Position numbers and translations under genes: made by a program. Of a stretch of DNA of 64,000 nt, positions 18,162-27,717 are shown piece by piece (position 1 is the stretch's first letter; each line of letters opens with the position of its first letter). This DNA comes from Poriferisulfidus sp963668445 (GTDB taxonomy: Bacteria; Pseudomonadota; Gammaproteobacteria; Poriferisulfidales; Poriferisulfidaceae): positions 62,001 to 126,000 of the forward strand of contig OY764335.1 in NCBI GenBank assembly GCA_963668445.1. Reading direction: 5' to 3'. The notes under the pieces are model-generated. The model was not told the origin of the DNA. It was given only the letters and a program-made list of their open reading frames with translations, and made no database searches.

Positions 18162-18739
18162 TCGGCGATGCCATCCCAGCGCACCTTGATGCGGCCTTGC
18201 GCCAGATCGATGTTCAGCACGGTGCGGCCGGGGGCAAACGGCACGAGATATTCCTGTTCGCCCTGAATGACCAGCACGTCGTGCGCCCCTGTTTCCAGAA
18301 TGCCGCGCACTTCGCCCAGAGCTCGATCGTGCTGGTCGCAAGCGTGCAGGCCGAGCAATTCGCGCTGGTAGTATTCGCCGGCCGGCAGCGGTGCGAAGAG
18401 CGTCGCATCGATCCAGATCTCCTGCTCGCGCAGGGCCGCCGCCTGATCGCGGTCGTCGATGCCGCGCAGTTTGGCCACGAGTCCGCGGCCCTCGCGCCGT
18501 GCGGCCTCCAGCGTGATGCTTCGTCGCTGTTCGGCGTGCCGCAGTTGCCACGCCGGGTAGCGGATCAGGTTGTCGGGAGGCTGGGTATAGGAGAACACCC
18601 GAAGCCAGCCGCGCACGCCGTAGGCGCCGAGGATGCGTCCGCACAGGGCGTAGGCGTCCGGTGCGGCATCCCGTACCGGAGGGTCGATCGGTTCAGGCGG
18701 CTTGCAGCCGGGCGTGCTTGCGGACGAGTTGCGCGGCAC
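18158..18739 (-). CDS. rimM: Ribosome maturation factor RimM
   Basis: A 16S rRNA processing factor that binds S19. The RimM N-domain (GRILGAYGVRGWLRVFSYT) and the C-terminal PRC-barrel (GEYYQRELLGLHA, YLVPFAPGRTVLNID) are both clear. The start is uncertain. No ATG lies near the expected position, and the chosen GTG overlaps the rpsP end by 47 nt, giving 193 aa, somewhat longer than usual. A non-canonical start closer to the rpsP stop is the alternative. Confidence 0.88.
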   Translation of the reverse strand: MPRNSSASTPGCKPPEPIDPPVRDAAPDAYALCGRILGAYGVRGWLRVFSYTQPPDNLIRYPAWQLRHAEQRRSITLEAARREGRGLVAKLRGIDDRDQAAALREQEIWIDATLFAPLPAGEYYQRELLGLHACDQHDRALGEVRGILETGAHDVLVIQGEQEYLVPFAPGRTVLNIDLAQGRIKVRWDGIAE

Positions 18740-18947
18740 GATCGGAAAGCTTGGCGCCCTGTTGCAGCCAATGCTGGACGCGCTCTTGGTCGACGCGCAA
18801 TTCTTCATCCTGGCCGGCAGCCAGCGGGTTGAAGAAGCCGAGCCGTTCAATATGGCCGCTGTCGCGCGGCTTGCGCGAATCGGTCACCACGAGGTGGTAG
18901 AACGGGCGCTTTTTGGCACCGGCGCGGGCGAGGCGGATCGTGACCAA
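18693..18947 (-). CDS. rpsP: 30S ribosomal protein S16
   Basis: An 84-aa protein with the unmistakable S16 N-terminus (VTIRLARAGAKKRPFYHLVV) and the IERLGFFNPLA segment. The start codon is TTG, with GGAG six nucleotides upstream. It is the first gene of the rpsP-rimM-trmD-rplS operon. Confidence 0.96.
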   Translation of the reverse strand: MVTIRLARAGAKKRPFYHLVVTDSRKPRDSGHIERLGFFNPLAAGQDEELRVDQERVQHWLQQGAKLSDRAAQLVRKHARLQAA

Positions 18948-19072
18948 AAGATGCTCCGGAGGGTTGCTCCATCAGTGACAGGGGCGCATTGTAGCAGACT
19001 GGCGCATGTTGCGGCGGCGCGAAAGATTTCTGTTCTGGAAACGAACTCCGGAGCGCCCCGGGATGGCGGCGG

Positions 19073-19149
19073 TGGTGGGCCCGGCAGGATTCGAACCTGC
19101 GACCAAAGGATTATGAGTCCCCTGCTCTAACCGACTGAGCTACAGGCCC
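19073..19149 (-). tRNA. tRNA with CAT anticodon (probably Ile2, possibly elongator Met)
   Basis: The reverse strand folds as a cloverleaf. The acceptor GGGCCTG pairs with CGGGCCC, followed by discriminator A and an encoded CCA (3' end at 19073). The D-loop is AGCTCAGTCGGTTAGAGC, the anticodon loop is CTCATAA and the T-loop is GGTTCGAATCC. The anticodon arm (AGGGGACTCATAATCC) and variable loop (TTTGGTCGC) resemble E. coli ileX more than metT. It would then be the isoleucine tRNA modified by TilS to read AUA. It sits beside rpoD, as often in gammaproteobacteria. Confidence 0.9.
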
Positions 19150-19178
19150 GCATGCGGCGCGGCGTCCGGCGCCTCCCA

Positions 19179-20921
<1,743 letters not shown>

Positions 20922-21015
20922 AGGCAATGAGCTGGGAACGTGCAGCGCGATCGGCCGCATTGTACCAAGTCTGAAGCTGCGCGGGGAGCTGCGCCGCGCT
21001 GCGGCTGCCCGCCGG

Positions 21016-22782
21016 CTACTGTTCGCCCAGACAGGCGCGCAAGGCTTCGAAGCGGCCCGGCTCGCGCAGTTTGCGCAGCGCTTGCGTTTCGATCTGGCGG
21101 ACGCGCTCGCGCGTCACGTTCAACTGCTTGCCGATTTCTTCGAGCGTGTGGTCTTGGTTTTTGGCGATGCCGAAGCGCAGGCTCAGGACGGTGGATTCCT
21201 GCGGCGAAAGATCTTCCAAGGCTTCCGACAGCACTTTCCGGAGATTGGTGTGCTCCGCCAGCACGCCCGGTTGCTCCATCTGGTTGTCGGCCAGCGTATC
21301 GATGATGCGCAGGTCGCTGTCCTCGCCGCCAACGGGCGTGTCCGTGGACAGGGTGCTTTGCGCGGCCCGCATGATCAGCCGAACCTTGTTTTCCGGCAGA
21401 TCGATAAGTTCCGAGACTTCCGCGACGGTCGGCTCGCGGCTTTCCTCCTGCATGATCTGGCGCGACAGGCGCTTGACCTTGTTGATCAGTTCCTGCATGT
21501 GCACGGGCACGCGGATGGTCTTGCCTTGGTCCGAAATGGCGCGATGGATCGCTTGGCGCACCCACCAAGTGGCGTAGGTCGAGAATTTGAAGCCGCGGCG
21601 GTATTCGAACTTGTCGACTGCCTTCATGAGGCCGATGTTGCCTTCCGAGACCAGATCCAGCAAGTGCAGCCCGTGCTTGGTATGCTTGCGGGCGATGGAT
21701 ACCACCAGCCGCAGGTTGGCGCTAACCATTTCGGCCTTGGCCTGATTGGCCGCCGTTTCCGCGATCCGCAGTTCCGCGCCGCGTTCGCCGAGTTCGCGCA
21801 GCGACAGCTGATGCGTCTTTTGGATGTCCATGATGCCGCGCTGCTGCTTGAGGAGATGCTCGCGTGCGTCGCGCAGGGCCGGCCGGCATGCGAGCCGCCG
21901 CCGCACCAGATTGGGGATCCATTTCGGATCCAGCGCGTTCCTGCGGAAGTCCTGCGCGAAATAGGCGGCACTCAGGCCGGCTTCCAGGAAGTCTTGGCGC
22001 ATGGCGCATTCGTGCGCTTCCAGACCGGCCGTCGCCTGCAGCAGCATGTCGCGCAATTCCGCGACGATGGCGGGGGCGAGCCGGAACGAAATGAGGTATT
22101 CGGCCATGGCGCCGCGCCGCCGCAGATATGCGGCCGGGCTGCGGCGGGTGTTGGGATCCGTGGCGGCCTTGTGCAAGCGCGCCAGCTCGGAAAAGCGGCG
22201 CTGCAGCTGGCGCTTGGAAGGCGCGGTGTTCTTCTTGCCGATGTCCTTGCTGATACTGCCGATGTCCGGTTGGACGCGCGGATCTTGGAAGCCGATCGCC
22301 AAGGCGGAGGCTTTGCGTTCGCCGCTCTTGTATTCTTCGTACTTCGCCAGCACCTGCGCCACCAGGTGCGGGCAGTGGCCCATGGCGAGCAACGCCTCGC
22401 CCTGGCTGTGTTCGAGCCGCTTGGCGAGCGTGACTTCCTGTTCGCGGGTCAGCAGCGAGTACGACCCCATTGAGCGCATATAGATGCGCACCGGATCGGA
22501 CGACGGCGTGTCATCTTCGACCTGCTCGGCCAGCTCCGGAACCTCGTCGCCGTCGTCCAGCAGGCTCCGCTCCTCTTCGTCCTGGCCCAGAATATCGATG
22601 CCCGAATCCGCCATGCTTTCGGCGATGTGGGCGATCATTTCCTTGTCGCAATAGTCTGCCAGGCGCAGGCGGATCTCAGCGAGCGTCAAGTGGCCCTGCT
22701 CGCGTCCGCGGGCCATGAGTTCGTGCAGGGCGCTATCTTGGGGCGAGACGGCGGCGGGAACGGCGGGCGTGGGATAGGGCAT
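21016..22782 (-). CDS. Second primary-type sigma factor, divergent RpoD paralogue
   Basis: A 588-aa protein with the full RpoD plan, including region 1.1, region 1.2 (SSDPVRIYMRSMGSYSLLTREQE) and the long non-conserved region, so it is not RpoS or RpoH. It aligns with the neighbouring rpoD even in the non-conserved region, implying tandem duplication. Specificity regions have diverged. In 2.4 (YATWWVRQAIHRAISDQGKT) the Thr that contacts the -12 base is His (codon at 21544-21546). Region 3.2 (TPVGGEDSDLRIIDTLADN) looks RpoS-like. In 4.2 the activator-contact Lys is Gln and HPS becomes EPG, while the -35-contact residues are kept. I infer a sigma factor with altered -10 or activator use. Confidence 0.9.
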   Translation of the reverse strand: MPYPTPAVPAAVSPQDSALHELMARGREQGHLTLAEIRLRLADYCDKEMIAHIAESMADSGIDILGQDEEERSLLDDGDEVPELAEQVEDDTPSSDPVRIYMRSMGSYSLLTREQEVTLAKRLEHSQGEALLAMGHCPHLVAQVLAKYEEYKSGERKASALAIGFQDPRVQPDIGSISKDIGKKNTAPSKRQLQRRFSELARLHKAATDPNTRRSPAAYLRRRGAMAEYLISFRLAPAIVAELRDMLLQATAGLEAHECAMRQDFLEAGLSAAYFAQDFRRNALDPKWIPNLVRRRLACRPALRDAREHLLKQQRGIMDIQKTHQLSLRELGERGAELRIAETAANQAKAEMVSANLRLVVSIARKHTKHGLHLLDLVSEGNIGLMKAVDKFEYRRGFKFSTYATWWVRQAIHRAISDQGKTIRVPVHMQELINKVKRLSRQIMQEESREPTVAEVSELIDLPENKVRLIMRAAQSTLSTDTPVGGEDSDLRIIDTLADNQMEQPGVLAEHTNLRKVLSEALEDLSPQESTVLSLRFGIAKNQDHTLEEIGKQLNVTRERVRQIETQALRKLREPGRFEALRACLGEQ

Positions 22783-22839
22783 AAGTGCTGAAAGTCGGGC
22801 GTGAACCCGCCATTTTAGCACACTTTTCGTGCCGTGCGG

Positions 22840-23412
22840 CTATTCCTCGTAAGGAACGGTCAGGGAGGCGGTTCCAGAGCTGCATGCCGTCGCCAATATT
22901 CCTGCTGAGCTTTTGTCGTAGCTCGTCTTGCTCAACTGGTGCTCGAGTTCCTCCATCAGGGCGCAGGGGATCTCATCGATGCGCAGCTCCCAGTGCATCG
23001 GGTCGGATGGGGTGGGGGGCAGGATGGCGTAGCGGCCGCTCCAAGGGTTGGCGCCGTCGAGATGGAGGTCGGAATCGCCGTCGGCCAGTTTTTTCAGGTG
23101 GGCGGGCAGATGCGGCGCGAGGCTATCCCATTGCTGTAGCGTGCGGGAGTTGGCGCTGCCTCCGGTGGTGGCCGGATAAGCGAGCGGTCCGCCGCCGGCC
23201 CATTTCAGCACGGCCGCCCGCACGGCCGTCACGTCCGCAAGGGCTTTGGCGGAATGGTGCTGTGCGACGACGACTTTGTAGGCGACCAGCGCGCTCAGCG
23301 CGACCAGCCCGATGATGCCGAGCACCATCGCCAGTTCCACGAGCGTAAAGCCGCGGCAGCGGGCCGGCCGGCGCAGGGTCTCGCAAGGGCGCGTTCGCGG
23401 CCGGTCGAGCAT
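22840..23412 (-). CDS. Type IV pilin-like protein (PilS type)
   Basis: A 190-aa prepilin. A 21-residue basic leader ends at the prepilin peptidase site (RG/FTLVELAMV), followed by the hydrophobic assembly helix to about residue 45. The C-terminal domain has two cysteines (CALMEEL and ATACSSG) that could form the pilin disulfide loop. It overlaps the upstream gene as TGATG. The size and neighbours match the major pilin PilS of R64-type type IVb pili. Confidence 0.8.
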   Translation of the reverse strand: MLDRPRTRPCETLRRPARCRGFTLVELAMVLGIIGLVALSALVAYKVVVAQHHSAKALADVTAVRAAVLKWAGGGPLAYPATTGGSANSRTLQQWDSLAPHLPAHLKKLADGDSDLHLDGANPWSGRYAILPPTPSDPMHWELRIDEIPCALMEELEHQLSKTSYDKSSAGILATACSSGTASLTVPYEE

Positions 23413-24467
23413 CAGAAGGCTGCCGATTGCTGCAGATTCGCGGAATTGAGGTACAGGGAGGAGACCAAGCCGCCGTAGGAGCCCGCCACGATCGTCAGTC
23501 CGATCGTGTTGAAGGTGGTGGCCATCCGCTTCAGTCGGGCCAGCACGTCTTGCCGCGCCAGGGTGCCCATTCGAATCATGCAGTCGTTCAGGCCTTGGAA
23601 TTCCGCCAGAAGCTTCAGCTTGGCTATGTCGGAGGAAGCGAAAAAGCCCACGTCGATGGCACTCGGAATGTTGCGGCCGTCGCGGAGGCGGCGGCGCATT
23701 CTGGTGATGTACATGGAGGCATGGGGACTGGAATGCCGGTCCACGGTGGCCAGCGCGGTGCGGAAATCGTGTCCTGCCAGCATCATGGTGCCGAGGAATT
23801 CCATGACGTGGGCGGCACTCAGATAGCGGTAGAGGGACAGCGGCCAGATGCGGTCGGCGGCCGCCCGGCCGTGGCGGGTCCAGTGCTTCATGAGGTATTG
23901 GGCGGTGAAGGTCGCCGTTCCGAGGATGATGAGGAGGATCGGCCAGAAATTGACGATGAAGGCGCCAGTGCGGTAGTTGAAGCGGGCTAAGAAATGCCAG
24001 GTCTCCGCAGGCGCCAAGGCTTCGAAGCGCGGCCAGATGCTGATCGCGAACATGGCGTAGAGGCCGGCGGCGATGGTGATGTAGACGAGGGGCTGCACGA
24101 GTTTGCTGACGACGCCTTGGCGCGTCGCCATTTGCTCGCGCATGTGTTCGACGACTTTCTTCCCGTTTTCGGCAAAATTAGTGGACTGCTCGGCCGCTGC
24201 CACGGCTTGGGAGAGATCGTCCTTGAAGAATTCGCGCATGCCGCTGGATAGCTGCCGGCCTTCGCTCAGTTTGCGCAGCAGGCTGCGGGCGGCAGTGCGG
24301 TCCATCGGCGTGCCCGAATGTACGGCCAGCCTCAGGGCGTCGCGGGCGGCGATGCCGTCCGACATCAGTATGAAGAGGCCTTCCAGGAAGTCCAGCTGCT
24401 TGCTGAACGTGAACTGGAGCAGAAGGAACCGGCGGTTGAGATCGTCGAATCGTTTGCTGAGGGTCAT
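23412..24467 (-). CDS. Type IV pilus inner-membrane platform protein (PilR/GspF family)
   Basis: A 351-aa GspF-family protein with two cytoplasmic T2SSF helix bundles (about 20-135 and 215-325) and three membrane segments around residues 130-150, 170-190 and 325-345. It anchors the assembly ATPase to the pilus base. It overlaps the ATPase gene as ATGA and the pilin gene as TGATG, indicating a tightly coupled operon. Confidence 0.82.
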   Translation of the reverse strand: MTLSKRFDDLNRRFLLLQFTFSKQLDFLEGLFILMSDGIAARDALRLAVHSGTPMDRTAARSLLRKLSEGRQLSSGMREFFKDDLSQAVAAAEQSTNFAENGKKVVEHMREQMATRQGVVSKLVQPLVYITIAAGLYAMFAISIWPRFEALAPAETWHFLARFNYRTGAFIVNFWPILLIILGTATFTAQYLMKHWTRHGRAAADRIWPLSLYRYLSAAHVMEFLGTMMLAGHDFRTALATVDRHSSPHASMYITRMRRRLRDGRNIPSAIDVGFFASSDIAKLKLLAEFQGLNDCMIRMGTLARQDVLARLKRMATTFNTIGLTIVAGSYGGLVSSLYLNSANLQQSAAF

Positions 24468-26257
24468 GAGTCGGCGATTTGATGGAAAAGACGCTCGCGA
24501 GCGGCGTAGTCGAAGTCGCTCGATTCGGCGATGCCCAATCGTCCGGCGGTGCGTTCGATGGAGCGCGGGTCGGCAATGCCGGCGTACAAGTGCTGCAGCG
24601 CGTGGTCCATGATGGGCCGCCAGCCCTTTTCCTGAAGGTGCTTGCGCCAGCCCATCGAATCGTATTCGCGGATGAAGTGCCGCGCCGCGTCGTCCATCAT
24701 GACGATTTCGGCGGCCAAAAGGCGTCCGCTGATGCCGCTGCTGCCGCAGGCGGGGCAGCCGGGGCCGCGCACGTAGACCTGGCCCGCCCGGTCGCCGAAA
24801 GCCTCATCGTAGCGTGCTCGCGTCAGCGCATCCAGTTCTTGGGTCTGCGCGTACGGGACGTGGCATTCGGTGCACAGCCGCGGCAGCAGGCGCTGGTTCA
24901 TCAGCATGACCAGGAAGTTGGGGTCGTACAGCATGGTATGCCCGACGCCCAGATCCTCCATGCGCGCCGGGATGGCAAGGGCGTTGGAGGCGTGCAGGGT
25001 GGTCATTGTGAGCTTGCCCGAAGTCGTCAGGTCGACAATGGCCTTGGCGGTGTCGCGGTCCTTGATTTCGCCGAGCATGTTGATGTTCGAGTCCCAGCGG
25101 TTCAGGCCGGCGCTAAGGTTCTCCCAGCCGCCGTGCTTGGCGATGGCGGAAATGGCGACGTGCGTCACGTTCGGCAGCATGCGTTCCACCGGCTCTTCCA
25201 GCGACACGACCTTGAGCGTCGGGTCGACGACTTCCAAGACCGCCGTCAGCGTGGTGCTCTTGCCGGAGCCGGTCGGCCCCGATATGACGATCGCCCCGTA
25301 CGGCTGCGTGATGGCCTCCTGCACCATGTCGATGTGCAGCGGCGTGTAGCCCAAGTCGTCCAGTTTCAGGGAAGCGGCTTCCGGGCGCCAAAGGCGCATG
25401 AAGATGTCGACGCCGCGGATGTCCGGGGCCGTGCTCAGCCGGATGGCGATCTTCTGGCCGCGCACTTCGGCGTCCATAGAGCCGTGCAGCGGCTGGTAGG
25501 TGATGAATTGCAGCGAGCCGCGCTTGGCTTCGGAGTTGAACATGAAGTTGCCGAGCGCCATGGTTTCGCGCGCCGTAATCTGGTCGTGCACGACCAGCTG
25601 CCCGTCTACGCGGAATCGGATGAGGCTTCGCTGGCCGCGCATTTCGAAGTGGATGTCGGAGACGTTGCGCGAGATGGCGGTGTCCAGAATCGACGTGAGC
25701 ATGCGGGAGACGTCGGTCTCCGTATGGTCTTCGACCTCGATCAGGCTGTCGCCGATCTGATGCTCTTCGCCGACGGCCATCCGCCGGGCGCTGCGCACGA
25801 CCTCCAGCATTGCCGGGCGCACCACCGGGTTCTTGTGGTGCATGGTCAGGAGCGTGCAGGCCGCTTCGACCTGCGGCGAGTCCGGATAGGCGGCGATGAC
25901 GACGCCGTCGTCCATGATGCACAGCGTGTCGTCGGTCTCGCGCAGCATCCACTCGAGGAGGATTTCGTGTTGGATGATGGCGAAGGAGCGCAGGTCTTGG
26001 CGCGACAGCACCGGCAGCGTGCCCCAAATGTCCGCCAGCCGCTGAATGCGTGCGGTTTCGTAGGCGATTTCCTGTGCGGTCCGCTCCTCCGCATCCAGAT
26101 CCGGGGGCGGAGCGTCGTTGCCGGGTTCTGCGGGCGCTGCGGGTTCCAGCTCGTCCGCAAGCACGGCTTCGCCGCGGCCGTTCGGCTCGAGTTCCGGCGG
26201 TTCCGGCGGTGCCGGAGCGGGAGGCTCTTGCCTCGGGGTTGCCTCCGTCTCGTTCAT
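24464..26257 (-). CDS. Type IV pilus assembly ATPase (PilQ/GspE family)
   Basis: A 597-aa secretion ATPase that powers pilus assembly. The Pro/Glu/Ala-rich first 60 residues are probably disordered. Next come a substrate domain, Walker A GPTGSGKSTTLTAVLE, and a Walker B-region segment around LKVVSLEEPVERML. A tetra-cysteine zinc motif (CTECHVPY ... CPACGSSG) is typical of assembly ATPases rather than PilT retraction motors. The order ATPase-platform-pilin matches R64 pilQRS. Confidence 0.87.
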   Translation of the reverse strand: MNETEATPRQEPPAPAPPEPPELEPNGRGEAVLADELEPAAPAEPGNDAPPPDLDAEERTAQEIAYETARIQRLADIWGTLPVLSRQDLRSFAIIQHEILLEWMLRETDDTLCIMDDGVVIAAYPDSPQVEAACTLLTMHHKNPVVRPAMLEVVRSARRMAVGEEHQIGDSLIEVEDHTETDVSRMLTSILDTAISRNVSDIHFEMRGQRSLIRFRVDGQLVVHDQITARETMALGNFMFNSEAKRGSLQFITYQPLHGSMDAEVRGQKIAIRLSTAPDIRGVDIFMRLWRPEAASLKLDDLGYTPLHIDMVQEAITQPYGAIVISGPTGSGKSTTLTAVLEVVDPTLKVVSLEEPVERMLPNVTHVAISAIAKHGGWENLSAGLNRWDSNINMLGEIKDRDTAKAIVDLTTSGKLTMTTLHASNALAIPARMEDLGVGHTMLYDPNFLVMLMNQRLLPRLCTECHVPYAQTQELDALTRARYDEAFGDRAGQVYVRGPGCPACGSSGISGRLLAAEIVMMDDAARHFIREYDSMGWRKHLQEKGWRPIMDHALQHLYAGIADPRSIERTAGRLGIAESSDFDYAARERLFHQIADS

Positions 26258-26275
26258 GGATGTGCGGCCTTCGGG

Positions 26276-26914
26276 CTAGCGCGGCAGGGTCTGCAGCGCA
26301 ATGTGCTTAAGGTGCTTCTTGTCCGCGATGGGGTCGCGGCATTCGAGCGTGGCGTGCGTGGGCGTGGTGTTGCGCAGGGCGCACAGGCTTTTGCCGACCT
26401 TGTCGCCGACCTTGAGCTCCAGTTCGTGGCCGCCGAATTCCAGAACGGTCTCCCCGGCCTGTTGGTTCTTCCCCAGCCATTTGACGCGGGTGTTGGTGAG
26501 GCAGCCGCAGAATTGGTCGAACGAGTCGCCTTCCGAGAAACCCGAACCCGGGAGGATGTCGGCAGTTGCGACACCGGCGGTGTCGCCGTAGATGACCTGG
26601 TACAAGGCGGCGAGGCTCGGTTCCTCGCGAATTATTTCGATGTTTCCCTTTTGGACTACGAGCAGCTTCCGAAATTCTTCGGCCTTTTTCAGCCTGGCAG
26701 TGACATCGGAATCGCGGATCTCTTCCAATTCATGCTTGAGTTTCTGCACTTTCTTTTGGCGTTCGACCAGTTGCGCCTCTTGCTCCAGCCGAATGTGCTC
26801 CGGGTATTCCGCCGACTCTTCGGCGCTTGCCGGTTCAGGCGCGACCCAAGCCGAGCCTAGGTAGGCCAGCATTCCCGAAGCGGCGATGGCGGATACTAGG
26901 GTGATTAGTCGCAT
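26276..26914 (-). CDS. PilP-like type IVb pilus biogenesis protein
   Basis: A 212-aa exported protein. An N-terminal signal or anchor helix (residues 1-24) is followed by a Glu/Lys-rich coiled coil (about 35-85) and a beta-rich C-terminus with three cysteines. Sequence similarity is not diagnostic by eye. The call rests on the position directly ahead of PilQ-, PilR- and PilS-like genes, matching the R64 gene order, and on the coiled-coil plus C-terminal domain plan. A GGAGG lies 14 nt before the chosen ATG. Confidence 0.6.
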   Translation of the reverse strand: MRLITLVSAIAASGMLAYLGSAWVAPEPASAEESAEYPEHIRLEQEAQLVERQKKVQKLKHELEEIRDSDVTARLKKAEEFRKLLVVQKGNIEIIREEPSLAALYQVIYGDTAGVATADILPGSGFSEGDSFDQFCGCLTNTRVKWLGKNQQAGETVLEFGGHELELKVGDKVGKSLCALRNTTPTHATLECRDPIADKKHLKHIALQTLPR

Positions 26915-26960
26915 GACTCTAAATCGAACCTCCGTACATTTATGCAGGGCGACAGGGCAA

Positions 26961-26989
26961 ATCATGCGGCAATTGACGGGATTTGTCAA
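26961..26989 (-). promoter_or_regulatory. Candidate promoter of the pilus operon
   Basis: On the minus strand, a perfect TTGACA (26989-26984) is followed after 17 bp by CATGAT (26966-26961, 4 of 6 matches). Transcription would start about 40 bp before the PilP-like gene. Confidence 0.45.
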
Positions 26990-27225
26990 TACCGGCGGGC
27001 GGGAGACGGCGGCATTGTGCCCGGCTGCATCGTTCCGGAGTCCGCGCCGTTGATTCCTGCATGTCCTGCAATATCCTTGCGGTAACATAAGGAATTGTAT
27101 TGCAAATCTTAAAATTGTGCAACCCGGTGGCCGCGAGACGGAATTCGCATCCAGTCCGTGCGGAAAAGGCATGGCATCGTGCCGTTCCTCTACAATAACC
27201 GTTGCTGCCCGCGCCGCATGCCGCC
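26990..27225. other. Divergent intergenic region between pilus operon and moaC
   Basis: About 235 bp between the pilus promoter and moaC. It contains an AT-rich patch (27085-27120) that could hold the moaC promoter. I see no recognisable molybdenum-cofactor riboswitch, repeat or small gene. Confidence 0.4.
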
Positions 27226-27717
27226 GTGACTGCTGATCTGACGCACTTCAACGCCCAAGGCGAGGCCCGCATGGTCGATGTTTCGGCCAAGCCGACGACG
27301 CGGCGTGTAGCGGAAGCAGAGGGCCGCATCCTGATGCAGGCGGAAACCCTGCGCCGAATCCGGGATGGCGGCAGCCGCAAGGGCGACGTGCTGGGCGCAG
27401 CGCGGCTGGCCGGCATCATGGCCTCTAAGCGCACCTCCGAATTGGTGCCGCTGTGCCATCCGCTTGCGCTGACGCATGCATCGGTGGCGTTCCGGCTGGA
27501 GGACGATCCGCCGGCGGTGCATTGCGCGGCCCGTTGCGAGACCCGCGGGGCGACTGGCGTCGAAATGGAAGCGCTGACGGCGGTGCAAGTCGCGCTGCTG
27601 ACCATCTACGACATGTGCAAGGCCATGGACCGCGGCATGCGGATGGGCGACATCGGCCTGGTCCGCAAATCCGGCGGACGTTCCGGCGATTGGGAACGCG
27701 AACCGTCTGCGCCATGA
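27226..27717 (+). CDS. moaC: Cyclic pyranopterin monophosphate synthase MoaC
   Basis: Molybdenum cofactor biosynthesis, second step. The protein of about 163 aa has the family's LTHFNAQGEARMVDVSAKP N-terminus, KGDVLGAARLAGIMASKRTSELVPLCHPL core and the GVEMEALTAVQVALLTIYDMCKAMDR helix. The GTG start gives the usual N-terminus; an in-frame TTG lies 24 bp upstream. No other moa gene is nearby. Its TGA overlaps the next gene's ATG. Confidence 0.93.
   Translation: MTADLTHFNAQGEARMVDVSAKPTTRRVAEAEGRILMQAETLRRIRDGGSRKGDVLGAARLAGIMASKRTSELVPLCHPLALTHASVAFRLEDDPPAVHCAARCETRGATGVEMEALTAVQVALLTIYDMCKAMDRGMRMGDIGLVRKSGGRSGDWEREPSAP

Noticed and set aside
19073..19149. Assigning the CAT tRNA firmly as elongator methionine
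   Set aside because: The anticodon arm and variable loop resemble the Ile2 (ileX) tRNA more closely; identity depends on TilS recognition and was left open.
21016..22782. Calling the second sigma factor RpoS or RpoH
   Set aside because: It keeps region 1.1 and the long non-conserved region typical of RpoD and aligns with its neighbour throughout; only regions 2.4, 3.2 and parts of 4 differ.
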